DNA of 64,000 nt from Neostapfia colusana (taxonomy: Eukaryota > Streptophyta > Magnoliopsida > Poales > Poaceae), in the NCBI GenBank assembly GCA_030760725.1, contig JASWHV010000012.1, positions 40,765,652 to 40,829,651 of the forward strand. Direction: 5' to 3'. Position numbers and translations under genes: made by a program. Below the pieces are notes generated by a model. That model had not been told where the DNA came from. It ran no database searches and worked only from the letters and a program-made list of their open reading frames with translations. Below, piece by piece: positions 9,301 through 21,600 of the stretch; position 1 is the first letter of the stretch, and each line of letters begins with the position of its first letter.

Positions 9301-10762
9301 CCCCCGATCCGATCAGTTTTTCCCACGCGATCGCCGATTTTCACTCCGGTGAGCACCGAGACTTCACCGGTGAATTCTGGCCGATCTAAGCTCGGAAACT
9401 CTGATCTAACTCGCTGGTCTTGATCCACCGCCTCCGGGGAACTTTGCAGGTGCAGAAAACCTGAAGACTTACGGTGTAAATCCAGCGCCGACGAGCTTCG
9501 CCGTGGTTTTGCCTCGGACCTCGCCGCCGATCACTTTCCAGGACTCCCGAGCTCGAGAAAACCCCCGAGGTGACATCCCTGACCTCCCCTCTACCGATCT
9601 AGGCCATAAGATCACAGTTCTAGGCAGAATTCTCGAGGATCCGAAACTTTCCGGCGAGATCGCCGCTTCCCGCCGCCGTGCGCCGCCGGCAGCGCCGCCC
9701 GCTCTCGATCAGAGCGACGTGGCCGCTTGTGCGCCGTTTATTTTAAATCGCACGGCAGACTTTAAAACCCCGCGTACCGGTTCGATCTTATAATCTCAGC
9801 CATCGGTTTAAAATCGGACGGACCACGTCAGCCCCGCATTATAAAGACTGGAATTCTTACGTGCTACCCCCTGGGGTTCTCTGGAATTGAGAGCTAGCCC
9901 CGGAAACTTCAGATCTAGCCCTTGGAACTCCAGAAAATCATGTAAATCCATTTAAAAATCAGTTTTAACCCCTGGACTTAATAGAAATTAGGAAAAACAC
10001 CTCTGATAAGTGTAGATAGACCCCTGGAAATTATGAAAATAATATTATAGACCCTGTAATGGGGTGAATTCATTATTTTAGCCTTGTTTAGTATTTAATT
10101 TAGAAAATTGAATATGTAACTAGTGTTTAAAAATTAAAAGGGGGACAAACATAATTGTCAAAATTAATTAAAAACTTTCTCAGTACTTAGAAAACTTTGG
10201 AGTGAGATAAAAATATATTTTTGGGCTGAAATAAATCTGTTTTATCTATTATTCACATTTATTAGTATAGGGACACATTTTTAAGTAAAGAATAGTTAAA
10301 GAAAAATAGGGAAAATAATTATGAAATAGTATACATCATAAGCCATGGTCAAAATATGATTTCAAATTATTTAGGACCAGAACCTAATCTGTTTAGGTGA
10401 TGTGTATTACTAATTTAATAATAAAATACACAATTATACATAGGAATATAAATCTGAAAATATAGCAACTAGTAAATGATAAATGGAGTTTCTAAAATAC
10501 AAAGAATTCAGTTTAGGGTTGATAGAAATTGTGAAGGCACATTGTATGCAAGTATAAATGTGGACACCAAAAGTAGGAATCATATATATACATGGTTAAA
10601 AGTGCATGCAAGCCACAACTTGACACACATAAAGTAACCACAACACATATAAGGGTGAATGAATTTCATAAATATGAAATGTGTGGTTTGTATGAAGTAG
10701 AAGTGTGAACTATGTCTTATGATTGTTGTTTTTCTTTTGCTATGTGTGATGATATGAAGTAG

Positions 10763-11979
10763 AACCTGCTCAAGAGCAAGTTAACCCTTTCCAAGATCAG
10801 GACTACCAATTTCAAGAGCAGCAAGAAGGAGGCAAGTGTCCTTGACCACTTTGATCCTATGCTAGGATGTGTAGATAGAATTATTTGCATTGTCAAATGA
10901 AATATGAAACCCATGCTAGGAAAGTTTCCCTAGAATTGCATTACCTTGTTTCCTTGTAGCTTGGGTTGGGATTTATTTTGTCATGTCATTTATTTACATG
11001 CATATGCTTAGCCATGCTTAGAATGGGATATATGGGATATGAGATCATCAGTTTATTTTACCATACTCTTGAATGAGACATTGTGAATTATGTAGAGGTA
11101 GGGATCAAGGCAAGTTGGATGTTTTGGTTGTGTGCTGGGTGCACGAGACTTGGGTTTGTGTTTGGTACTTGCCTGGATCCTAAGGACCGGTTCATGGAGC
11201 ATGTAACCCGGCTTTACAGTGCCAACCACATGCTGAGATGGGGCAGCTTGGCCAATTAATTAGGTGTATCCCCGGCGTAGTATGGGTGTGTTGGATGGTG
11301 CGGGGAGTAGGTGTCAGCTGGACTACCATATGAACCGCAAGGCTCAAGAGGGGGCCACTGCAGCGGGGTTGGAGCCTCTTGTATGCTGTTAGGGGTGAAA
11401 CCTCAGTGGGCCCACGCTCGTCGGGAATCCCTTTGTAAAGGCTTCGTAGTGATCTCCTGGCTGCACACCTGGGAAGTGTGAATGTGGAACGTAGCCACTA
11501 GCATAATGGAGGTTCTTTTAGTCCACCCGGCAACGGGGGATGAAATCACTACTTGTGGGTACAGTGGTACAAACTCTGCAGAGTCAAAACTGTCTTGACA
11601 GCCGTGCTCACGGTTAAGAGCGGCCTGGACTTATTCATGATTAGAGGATTGATGGTTTTGGAAGTTAAGCGGGGAGCTTAACATTGGAAATGATGTTATG
11701 GTCATTGGATTATGATAATGGGTTGGGAGATTGGGACCATTTCACCTGTGTAGTAATGTAGGTGCTTAATAAGCTAAGGTGATAGGTATTAATTGCGTAG
11801 TGCTTTAACCATGAGTTCAACCTTTCCTTGTTCTAGCCATGCATGATATAATTTTCCCACACTTGCTGAGTACCATTGGTACTCAACCTTGCATATTTGT
11901 TGGTTTATATTGCTGCTCAGGTCAAGATAATGAGGTGGTGTATAATGACCAAGATTTTGGACCCGAGGAAGGCTTTTAG
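10763..11979 (+). other. Split short reading frame in 3' LTR A (10763-10831 and 11921-11979)
   Basis: This is the duplicate of the pair at 458-1674, with the same 69-nt and 59-nt pieces, GC donor, CTCAG acceptor and TAG stop. An upstream candidate exon at 9450-9569 (120 nt) would join to it in phase 1 and stays open for 39 codons, but it has no ATG. Confidence 0.55.
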
Positions 11980-12226
11980 GTTCATGAAGACCCCCGGGCA
12001 ACGCCTGTGATGGAGCCCTAAAGAATAATATTCCGCTGCTAGTTTATTTACTTGTGATGAAGCATTAGTGTCCATTGAGACATTTGCGATGTAAGACTTA
12101 TTTATATTCGACACCTGGCTTGTAATAAATGATGCTTCACTATTTGTCATCACATGTATGAGAAAATGATCCTGGCATACATGTGATATTCACTTGGTTG
12201 TTTCTTCGGAAAAACCGGGTGTGACA

Positions 12227-12613
12227 ATATAGTGGAGAGATGTGAGATGCTTCGGCACGTGTTCACATCCTCATATAGGCTGAAATTAATAAAAGAAGAT
12301 ATTTAGTTCATACACCTTGATGCATATAGTTGGGGGGATCAATTTAACTTATATTTTCTATTCTACTCTACTCTCTCTCACAGATGGTGAGGGAAAATGC
12401 CAGACGTCAAAGGAGGAACGCTCGTGGCAACAATGAACCACAAGAGGATGGCAATGTTGAAGTTCCTGAAAATGATAACCCTGGGGCTGATGCAAACAAC
12501 CTTGAACGGTTGATGGTTATGCAGAACCAGCTCATGCAAACTATGATACAAACGTTGGGACAGCTGCAAGCCAACAACAACAACAATCCTAACCTCGTTC
12601 CTGCACCCCCACC
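12227..12613 (+). pseudogene. gag: E leader and gag N-terminus (copy that continues at 25459)
   Basis: The gag ATG at 12384 directly follows CTCTCTCACAG. The frame runs into the insertion site of B, whose target duplication CCACC is 12609-12613 and 25454-25458. Reading 12613 to 25459 keeps the Pro-rich frame and continues into the gag domain. This shows that the 25459-26621 piece belongs to the same gene. Confidence 0.87.
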
Positions 12614-15600
12614 TGTAACACCCCAAAATGTGTTAAAAATGTGAATATAAAATTTTTGGACGTAATGCATGTGGAGAAAAATTCAAACTCAAATTGGAAT
12701 TCAAATTTGAATCAAAACAGAAAATAAAAAGGAAAAAGAAAAAGAAAAATGGCCAATGGGACGAAACCCACCTCAGCCGGCCCAGCAACCCGCGGCTGTT
12801 TTCCCCTCCACCTCTCTCTGCCGCGCGGGGCCCGCATGTCATCCCTCCCCCCCCCCACCCCCGCTTCTCCCCCAACCGCCACCGATCCTCCCGCGCCGAT
12901 CGCCGCTGCCTCGTCCGAATTCCACGCCACGAGCCAAGATCTTTGTCCAAGTGGTGCTACACCATCTAAACCGACCCCGCCGCATCCCCTCGTGCCTTTA
13001 AACTGAAGAAAACCCCGTCGGTTTCCCCTCACCGCTGCGTTTTCGGCTCCGGTGAGAACCGAGGCATCCTCAGGCCATTTTCTTCTGATCCCCGTCCGGT
13101 CTTTCCGATCTAACACGCGTGGCATGCCCCTCCGCCGCCGGGGGGTCCTGCAGGCGAAGGAAACGACGTGTCTTGCGCTCCAACAGTCGCTCCGACGAGC
13201 ACCGAGTGCCATTGCCGGACTTCGACGCCGCCAACCGACTTCTAGGGCCTCCGAGTGCAGGAAAATCCCTAGGTGAGCTTCCACTACCCCTCCGCAGTTG
13301 ATCCGTGCAAAAAGATGCGAGTTCTAACGTCTGGAGGCAAAAACCGAGGCTACGCCGGCGAGATCGCCGCTCCCCACCGCCGCGCGCGGGCTGGCTCCGG
13401 CCAGGGCGACGTGGCCCCCTGTGGCCCGTCCGTTTTAAATCGTGCGGTCCCGAATAGATTTAACCCGTAACGCTTCGCGATCTAATCTCAGCCCTCCATT
13501 TTAAATCCAACGGCCCACATCAGCCCCGCATATTAAACCCCGAGAAACTTACGAGCTACCCCCCGGGGTTCTGAGGAAATAGGATCTAGCCCCGGAAACT
13601 TATGATCTAGCCCCTCGAACCTCAGAAATTCATGTAAATGCATTTAAAATCAGTTTTAGCCCCTGGACTTAATAAGAATTAGGAAGACCTCCCTGTTTTG
13701 CACACTTAGACCCCTGAAAATTTAGAGAATGAGAAATGGGGCCCACTGCAGTGTGAATTTGCACATCAGCCCCTAAGGGTTATTAATTTCAGAAAATTGA
13801 ATATGTAAATAGGATTTAAATTTAAACATAGGTGTAGGTTAGTTGAATTATTCTAACCCTGTTGAAAATTGGTAGAACAATCTGAGGTCTGAATTTAGAG
13901 GGGGAATAAACTTTTAAACTAAATGAGATTGCTGGTTTGTGATTTATCCCTGAAATACACCCTTTAGGCATAAAACAAATTTAAATGTGGGAAAATGAAT
14001 CTAAGTCACCAAAAAGGGGTAGGGAAAAATTTATAAAGGTTCTGTTTAGGTAATTGGAACAGTAGAATTTTTTGTATGAATTTAGGTTGCTGTTTTATTG
14101 CTGGAAATTCATTTTTAGGCTAGAAAATATTTCTGAAAATGGGTAAAAATAAATTTAAATTGATCCCCATCAGAGAGGAAGTCAAAAGATATTTTACTGG
14201 ACATTTTAGATCAGTACATGTTCTGTTTAGGTGATATATTTGTCTATTTTAGAATTAAAGATTACTTTTAGGTATGGAAAATAAATCTGAAAATATAGGA
14301 AAATAGGTATACCTAATTAGAAAATGTCAAGTGAGATCCCCAAGTCCAAAAATTCAAATTAAGATTTTGTAGAAGATCTGAAAACCTATTTGGAGTAGGA
14401 AATTATCTTTCATGCAAATTTTGTGGCTAAGAAGTGTATTATCTAATATAGAGAATTTGTTCAAATTGAAAATTCATATATACTGTGCACTTAGAAATCT
14501 AAATATTAAAGCTAGAGATAATATATATGTTTAAAAGTGCATGCATGCTTAGAATCAACATATCTAGGGTAAACACAACACTTAAATATGTGTATGACTT
14601 TCATATGTATGTATGTGTGGTTTGCATGAGTGGAAATGTGGACTATGGCTTATGGAATGTTGTTTTCTGTTTTTTTGCTATGTGTATTGGCATGAGTAGA
14701 ACCAGCCCCAGAGCAGGTTCTCACCTTTCAAGATCAGGACTTTCCCTTTCCAGAGCAGCAGGAAGAAGGCAAGTGCCCTTGACCACTTTGATCCTATACT
14801 AGGATGTGTAGTTAGAATTTAATTGCATTATCAATTTGGAATATGACACCCAAGCTAGGAAGTTTTCCTAGAATTGCATTATCTTGTTGCCTTGTAGCCT
14901 TGGATTGGGAGTTATGTTATTATGTGATTCATTTACACTACTCATGCTTAGCCATGCTTAGAATGGGATAAATGGGATACGAGATCATCAATTTGTTTAG
15001 TTTACCCTTGAATGAGATATTATGAATTATGTAGAGGTAGGGATCTAGGCAAGTTGGATGCTTTGGTTGGTGCTGCGTGCACGAGACTCGGGTGTGTGTA
15101 TAGGTACTTGCCTGGATCCTAAGGACCGGTATATGGAGTATGTAACTTGGCTTTACCGTGCCAACCACATGCTGAGATGGGGCAGCTTGGCCAATTAATT
15201 AGGCGTATCTCCGGCATAGCAGGGGCGTTTGGATGGTGCGGGGAGTAGGTGTCAGCTGGACTACCATATGAACCGCAAGGCTCAAGAGGGGGCCACTGCA
15301 GCGGGGTTGGAGCCTCTTGAATGCTGTTAGGGATGAAACTCAGTGGGCTAACGCTCGTCGGAAATCCCTTTGTAAAGGCCTCATAGTGATCTCCTGGCTA
15401 CACACCTCGGAAGTGTGAACGTGGTTCGCGGCCACTAGCACGATGGAGGTTCTTTTAGTCCACCCGACAACGGGGGATGAAATCACTTCATGTGGGTACA
15501 GTGGTGCAAACTCTGCAGAGTCAAAACTATCATGACAGCCGTGCTCACGGTCAAGAGCGGCTTGGACTTATTCATGATTAGAGGATGATGAATTGGGATG

Positions 15601-16174
15601 TTGAGGATGTTAAACGGGGAGCTTAACATTGGAAATGATGTTATGATTACTTGATATTGATGATGGTTTAGGGGAATTGGGACCATTTCACCTATGTAGT
15701 AATGTAGGTGCTTAATAAGCTAAGGTGATAGGCATTGGTTGGGTAGTGCTTTACCATGAGTTCAAACTTCCCTTGTTCTAGCCATGCATGACATAACTTT
15801 CCCACACTTGCTGAGTACCAACGGTACTCAAGCTTGCTTTTCTGTTGGTTTAAATTGGTGCTCAGGCCAAGGGAATGACGTGGCGTTCAATGACCAAGAC
15901 TTCGGACACGAAGAAGGATTCTAGGTTCATGGAGTCCCCCGGCCAACACCTGTGATGAAGCCCACAAGACTTATTTTCCGCTGCTGTTTTATTTACATGT
16001 TATGAACATATTATCGTCCATCGAGACGTTATGCTATGTAAGACTTATTTATATTCAAACACTTGGATTGTAATATAATGATGCTTCACTATTTGTCGCC
16101 ACATGTATGAGAAAATGATCCTGGCATACATGTGGGAGTCACTCGGTCGTTCTTCGGATAAACCGGGTGTGACA
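12614..16174 (+). repeat. 5' LTR of element B (3,561 bp)
   Basis: It runs from TGTAACACCCC to GGTGTGACA. The U3 holds a GC-rich block with a C tract near 12847-12856. CCG|GTGAG near 13050 and CTAG|GTGAGC near 13272 resemble splice donors. The split reading frame is at 14700-14768 and 15866-15924. Palindromes are at 15510-15550 and 15812-15830, and an inverted repeat at 16100-16134. The poly(A) signal is a weaker AATATA. Confidence 0.92.
14700..15924 (+). other. Split short reading frame in 5' LTR B (14700-14768 and 15866-15924)
   Basis: The exon pieces have exactly the same lengths as in family A (69 and 59 nt), with GAAG|GCAAGTG as donor and CTCAG as acceptor. The joined frame is open and ends in TTC TAG. 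Many differences from A fall at third codon positions, for example in the NDQDFG block. An in-frame TGA lies just upstream of exon a, so the frame needs the acceptor to be open. The upstream candidate exon (13154-13272) is 119 nt, one shorter than in A, and ends in TAG in the A-like frame. Confidence 0.55.
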
Positions 16175-16178
16175 GAAG

Positions 16179-16190
16179 TAGTATCAGAGC
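16179..16190 (+). other. Primer binding site of element B
   Basis: TAGTATCAGAGC lies four bases after the LTR and has one mismatch to the usual initiator Met tRNA site. Donor-like CTAG|GTAGAAATGG follows at 16216-16227. Confidence 0.8.
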
Positions 16191-16397
16191 CAAGGTTGGC
16201 CGTAGGAATGTGGAACTAGGTAGAAATGGACGTATTTAAGGATCCTATGTTCTTAAAAACCATTTTACAAAAGGTGTGGGGTGAAAGTGCCATTTAATGT
16301 GGTCACTTTAATTGTTCATCTTGCCCCAACTTTTATTAAAAATGCAGTCTTTATTTAATTCTTATCTAACTTGGTTTTAAGATGCTTTATGTTTTAG

Positions 16398-17168
16398 ATG
16401 GTTCGCATGGTCCACACCGCAAGCAAGTCCATCGGAGGAAGAGTTCCCGTAGCTGCCCTTCCCTAGAGGGAGGAGAACCGCCCGGTGACGTACCACTCCT
16501 ACGGGTTGGCAGTAGGAGGCTTGTTGCGCCATCTTCAGCGTATGCTCCACGCCGCCGGCAATGTTGGCAAGCTGATCATACACTACAGCTCTACCAGGAC
16601 CATCCGTGAGAAGCATGAAGAATGGAGCTCAGTGATGAGGATTATCCATGACAACCAGCTGCTCAAGATCCACCGCTCTCCAGCTTGTCGGGTGACTCAG
16701 GCCGATGCTGAGAAGGATGTCACTTGGGAGGCCATCACCTGCCAGAGTTACATCAACCGTTGCCACCTGGACAGGACTGAGTACATGTATGTCCTCCAGC
16801 GTGAGAGTGGCACCGCGAAGTACAAGTACCCGCCGATGCAGCAGGGGACTTCCCATGAGCACATGGACCTGTGCTTAGAGGATGCAGCAATGCTCAGCAC
16901 TCGACTACAAGAGTGCCAGCAGGAGCTTCAGGATGTCCGTGACACCCTGAAGGAGACTGAGGCGTTGCTTCGCGCCAGCTTGAGGGCGAGGGAGAGAGGA
17001 GATGGGAATGAACTGTGTTTCACCGAGAATGACACTTGGACTCCTGACTCCCCAGACTGTCGGGCGAGCAAGCGTTGCCGCACTTCTCCACCAACAGCTT
17101 CCCCACCTAAAGCAGAATCAGAGGGCAGCCGCAATGATGAGGAAGACCCCGACGAGCCAGCTCAGTGA
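16398..17168 (+). pseudogene. ORF0 of element B, one nonsense codon
   Basis: This is the homologue of ORF0 in A. The ATG follows TTTTAG directly. A TAG at 16464-16466 replaces a Glu codon near residue 23; the frame is then open to 17168. The coiled-coil stretch and the acidic end are preserved, as is a Lys/Arg patch before the Ser/Pro-rich part. It is shorter than A at the C-terminus, ending DEPAQ. It could still be translated from a downstream Met, but there is no evidence of that. Confidence 0.75.
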
Positions 17169-17506
17169 TACGAATTGTTAGAGTCATTTCCCTTACTTTA
17201 GCATGTTATCGAGTAGTCGAGTCAAGAACCTATCCATTTGTTTGTTAGGGTTTGGTGTGTGACGTGAGTTGTGGAAGCCATGGGCACTTGTCCACAACCT
17301 CGTCTTTAAGTTTGCATTTGCTTTTGTGTGTGAACCCTTATCAATCAATAGTGCATTTGTTTTCGCATGAGACATGACGCCTAAAGATCTATGTGAAATC
17401 TTCAGAAATTGTCTAAATATTAAGGTCTCAAAAGTTTAAGTTTATACAAGCAATTTGGGAAGTTAATGCGTAATGATTAAAGTTGACATTTGGTTGATCA
17501 TAATAG

Positions 17507-18619
17507 ATGGCCAGAAGAGGAAGAGGTCGTGGTACCAACCCCAACAACAACAACAATGAGGCTGCTGATCCTCAACTTCCTGGAGGGCAAGACAGGGGTG
17601 GTCGCCGAGAAAGAGCTGATCCTATCTACCAAATGATCGACAATCAAAATCAGCTCATTCAGAGTTTGACTCAAGTGGTGGTCAACTTACACCAAGCTCC
17701 ACCCCCACAGGCTGCACCACGTCAACCAAGGTTGAGTGAGTTTCTGGGAACTCAACCTCCAAAGTTTACAATTGCTACTGAACCTCTGGAAGCAGATGAT
17801 TGGCTTAAGACCATTGAGAACAAGATGAGAATCATACAATGCCAAGGATATGAGAGGGTGCTGTTTTCCTCTCATCAATTGCATGGACCTGCTGCTGATT
17901 GGTGGACCGCATACGTGGCAGCTCATCACAACCCCGAGAACATAACTTGGGAAGAGTTCAAGCGCAGTTTCTGCAACCACTACATACCAAGAGGAGAACT
18001 CAAGAACAAGAGGAAGGAGTTCTTCGGACTGCAGCAGGGCAACATGACTGTGAGTGAGTACCTCACCAAATTCACCCAACTGTCCCGTTATGTACCGCGG
18101 GACATTGAAACTGATGAGCAGAAATATGACTGCTTTGTGGAAGGACTTACCATGGAAATGCAATGTGCAATGTCTTCCAACGAATATGAAAGTTTCCAAA
18201 AGATTGTGGACAGGGTGTTTGTTGTGGAGAGGAAGCTGAAGGCCTTGGAGAATGAAAACAAGAGGAAGATGGGATGGTCACACCAAGCATCAAGCAGCAA
18301 CACATGTCCACGTCTGATGCAGCAACCTGCAGGGCAGACGAGCCGTGCTGTGGTACCCTACTCAGCACCAAGAGGATACATCCCGAACTTCAGGCCTCCG
18401 TCAGCATCAGTACAGCCGCAGCATCAGTTTGTTCAGCAGCCACGCCCCACTTATCAACCTCGACCCACAGAACAAGGGCCACAGAACCAACCCCAAGATA
18501 ACAAAGGCCAGACACCTAAAGTTGGGGTACAATGCTTCAACTGTGGCGAAGTGGGGCACTACGCTCATAAGTGCCCAAAGAAGAAGCCTATGCAGCCACA
18601 GCAGCAGAATGTGATGTGA
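17507..18619 (+). CDS. gag: Gag of element B
   Basis: This 370-residue frame starts after an AATAG acceptor-like site. It has the same layout as A: Arg/Asn-rich start, capsid-type gag domain (WWTAYVAAH, ITWEEFKRSF), Pro/Gln-rich linker and zinc knuckle CFNCGEVGHYAHKC at residue 343. It ends at a TGA (18617-18619) where A has an Arg codon, so protease is cut off. Gag itself is full-length and might be made. Its high similarity to A gag indicates sister families. Confidence 0.85.
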   Translation: MARRGRGRGTNPNNNNNEAADPQLPGGQDRGGRRERADPIYQMIDNQNQLIQSLTQVVVNLHQAPPPQAAPRQPRLSEFLGTQPPKFTIATEPLEADDWLKTIENKMRIIQCQGYERVLFSSHQLHGPAADWWTAYVAAHHNPENITWEEFKRSFCNHYIPRGELKNKRKEFFGLQQGNMTVSEYLTKFTQLSRYVPRDIETDEQKYDCFVEGLTMEMQCAMSSNEYESFQKIVDRVFVVERKLKALENENKRKMGWSHQASSSNTCPRLMQQPAGQTSRAVVPYSAPRGYIPNFRPPSASVQPQHQFVQQPRPTYQPRPTEQGPQNQPQDNKGQTPKVGVQCFNCGEVGHYAHKCPKKKPMQPQQQNVM

Positions 18620-21600
18620 GGACAGGTGAACCACGTGACCATGGAGGAAGCGCAAGAGGCACCAGATGTAGTGATTGGTAAGTTCCCTGCAAATTTACAC
18701 ATTGCATCCATATTGTTCGATTCTGGTGCTACCCACTTGTTCATTGCTCAAGGATTTGTTAAGAAGCATGATTTAGCAACAACACAAATGAATCATATAC
18801 TAGCAGTGAACTCTCTAGGGGGAGAAATAAGGACAAGACAAGTGTGTCCCAAAGTGAATCTAGACATTAATGGGGTAGTGTTTTCTGCAAACCTCATAGT
18901 GATAAACTCACAAGGGATATATATTATTTTGGGTATGGATTGGTTGACCAAACATTAAGGTGTCATCCATTGTTCGACTAGAACGGTGGAACTAACTCAC
19001 ACTAGTGGCACCAAAGTGAAGTTCATAGCTGTACAAGAACCCAAGAGGGACATTAAGCTCAATCAAGTGGAAGTGGAAGCGGAAGAGATAAGGGTTATCA
19101 AAAAATATCCGGACGTTTTTCCTATAGAGTTGCCAGGTATGCCCCTAGATCGTGAAGTGGAGTTCGCGATTGAACTAATGCCTAGAACCGCCCCGATATA
19201 CAAGAGGCCTTACCGGATGGATTCTAAACAACTAGAAGAGCTCAAAGAACATATACGGGAATTGACGGAGAAAGGGTATATTCGCCCTAGTTCCTCGCCA
19301 TGGGGAGCTCCAGTAATATTTGTGCCCATGAAGGACGGAACCCAAAGGCTATGCGTAGACTACCGGGCGTTGAATGAGGTGACCATCAAGAACAAATACC
19401 CATTACCCCGCATTGAAAACCTATTTGATAAGTTGAGGGGAGCTTGTGTATTCTCAAAAATTGATCTCAGGTCGGGATATCACCAACTGAAGATAAGACC
19501 AACCGACATTCCCAAGACGGCTTTCGTATCTCGGTACGGGTTGTATGAGTACACCGTCATGCCGTTCGGGCTAACTAATGCCCCAGCGTACTTCATGTAT
19601 CTCATGAACAAGGTATTCAGGGAGCATTTGGACAAATTTGTGGTGGTTTTCATTGATGACATTCTCATCTTCTCCAAAGATGAAGAGGAACATGAGGGGC
19701 ATCTAAGACTGGTGTTGCAAAAGTTGAAAGAACACCAACTATATGCCAAGTTGAGCAAGTGTGAGTTTTGGCTGAAGAGAGTTCCCTTCTTAGGACACAT
19801 AATCTTGGAGGGAGGAATCTCTGTAGATCCCGCCAAGATCGAGGATGTGCAGAAGTGGAAGACCCCTAAAAATGTTGGGGAAATTCGAAGTTTCTTAGGA
19901 TTGGCTGGGCATTATCGACGGTTCATTGAGGGCTTCTCCAAGATCTAGAGACCCCTCACCAAATTTTTAGAGAAGGGAATCACATTCACGTCGACACCGG
20001 AGTGTGAGACAAGTTTCCAAGAGCTGAAGAAAAGATTGACAACAGCCCCAGTGCTAGTTATGCCAGACATGCAGAAGAATTTTTTGGTGTATTGCGATGC
20101 TTCTGGACACGGGTTGGGATGTGTTCTCATGCAAGAGGGGCATGTCGTTGCCTATGCATCCCGGCAGCTCCGAAAACACGAGAAGAACTATCCCACGCAT
20201 GACCTAGAGCTAGCCGCAGTGGTCCACGCGCTGAAGCTTTGGAGGCATTACTTGATGGGAAAAAGGACAGAGATATATACAGATCATAAGAGCTTTAAAG
20301 TACATTTTCACACAGCCAGACCTCAACCTCAGACAAAGAAGATGGTTAGAACTAATTAACGACTTTGATGTGGGCATCAACTATCATCCTGGGAAGGCGA
20401 ACATCGTGGCTGATGTTTTAAGCCAAAAGGTGCATGTCGACATGTTGAGCTTAAGTGACACGCCTACGGAGTTGAAGGAGGAGATTGCAAAACTCAATCT
20501 ATGTCTGGTGAATAGTGGTGAGGCCATCGCCATGGAGGTGGACTCCACATTGGAGCAAGACATACGCAACGGTCATAAGAATGATGAGAAGATACAAGAA
20601 ATCAGAGAACTCATCAAAGAGAATAAAGCTCCCGGGTTCAGAGAGGATGAACAAGGTACGGTGTGGCATGGGAAAAGAATCTGTGTGCCTGAGGTGAAGG
20701 ATATACGTGAACTGATTTTGAAGGAGGCTCATGATTCCGACTATTCCATTCATCCTGGGTGTACGAAGATGTATCATGACCTAAAGAGCAAATATTGGTG
20801 GTATGGCATGAAGCGAGATGTCGCGGAACATGTTGCCCTATGTGACACATGTCAGTTGGTGAAAGCAGAACATCAATGACCCGCGGGACTGTTGCAACCA
20901 CTCAAAGTGCCTGAATGGAAATGGGAAGAAATATGTATGGACTTCATAGTGGGACTGCCTAGGACCCAATCGGGATATGATTCGATATGGGTCATCATCG
21001 ACAGGCTGACTAAGGTAGCTCATTTCGTCCCCGTGAAAGAAAGCTACAGCGGATCCAAATTGGCAGAATTGTACATGTCAAGAATCGTGTGTTTTCATGG
21101 AGTGCCAAAGGTGATAGTGTCAGATCGAGGGACACAGTTCACCTCAAGGTTCTGGCAGAAGTTACATGAAACCATGGGAACTCATCTGAATTTTAGTTCC
21201 GCCTATCACCCACAGACTGACGGGCAGACCGAAAGGACCAATCAAATCCTTGAGGATATGCTTAGAGCTTGTACACTCAAGAACAATAGGAGTTGGGATA
21301 AGAACATACCGTATGCAGAGTTCTCCTACAACAACAGTTATCAGGCTAGTATGAAGATGTCACCCTTTGAGGCGTTGTATGGGAGGAAGTGCAGAACTCC
21401 ATTATTTTGGAACCAAACTGGGGAAAGCAAAGTGTTTGGGCCTGAGGTACTACAAGAAGCCGAGGCAAAAGTGAGGGAAATCTGCAACAACTTGAGGATA
21501 GCCCAGACCCGACAAAAGAGCTATGCCGATGTACGGAGAAGAGAGCTCGTTTTCAACGTGGGGGACTATGTCTATCTCAAGGTGTCTCCTATCGGAGGGC

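Larger units (their letters stand above)
2579..12226 (+). mobile_element. Element A: Tekay/Del-type Ty3-gypsy chromovirus with ORF0
   Basis: A carries the 5' LTR tail (2579-3066), primer site, ORF0, gag-protease, RT, RNase H, integrase with chromodomain, purine tract and a full 3' LTR. Only the last 488 bases of its 5' LTR remain because the duplication breakpoint lies in it. Gag-pol has two single-base frameshifts (near 5783 and 8525) and two nonsense codons (5939-5941 and 7925-7927), so it is not autonomous. It inserted into the leader of E; the bases after its 3' end read ATATA, but the matching left flank is outside the window. Confidence 0.9.
8879..12226 (+). repeat. 3' LTR of element A (3,348 bp)
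   Basis: It runs from TGTAACACCCC to GGTGTGACA. A TATA box (CTATAAAAA, 9292-9300) lies about 414 bases in, and AATAAA at 12124-12129 lies about 100 bases before the end, so the repeated R region would span most of the LTR. GT donors occur at 9349 and 9570, bounding an open 120-nt candidate exon 9450-9569. The split reading frame is at 10763-10831 and 11921-11979. Palindromes are at 11573-11613 and 11867-11885, and an inverted repeat at 12151-12185. Confidence 0.9.
2579..12883. repeat. 10,305-bp tandem duplication unit (window bases 1-2578 are the end of the other copy)
   Basis: Bases 1-2578 match 10306-12883 without any indel and with only about six base differences seen by eye. The duplicated unit runs from inside the 5' LTR of element A, through A, the start of E gag and the first 270 bases of element B. 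At the junction (2576-2578) LTR B sequence switches to the distal part of LTR A through a shared ACC, which looks like microhomology-mediated or template-switch joining. The duplication happened after both A and B had inserted into E. An assembly error at this junction cannot be excluded from sequence alone. Confidence 0.88.

Noticed and set aside
1..12883. CRISPR-like or satellite array suggested by the repeated blocks
   Set aside because: The repeats are whole LTR segments 10.3 kb apart, explained by one tandem duplication of a retrotransposon.
12712..13284. 190-codon minus-strand frame in the GC-rich part of LTR B
   Set aside because: GC-rich sequence gives long open frames by chance. The 3' LTR copy has different breaks and it lies antisense to the promoter region.
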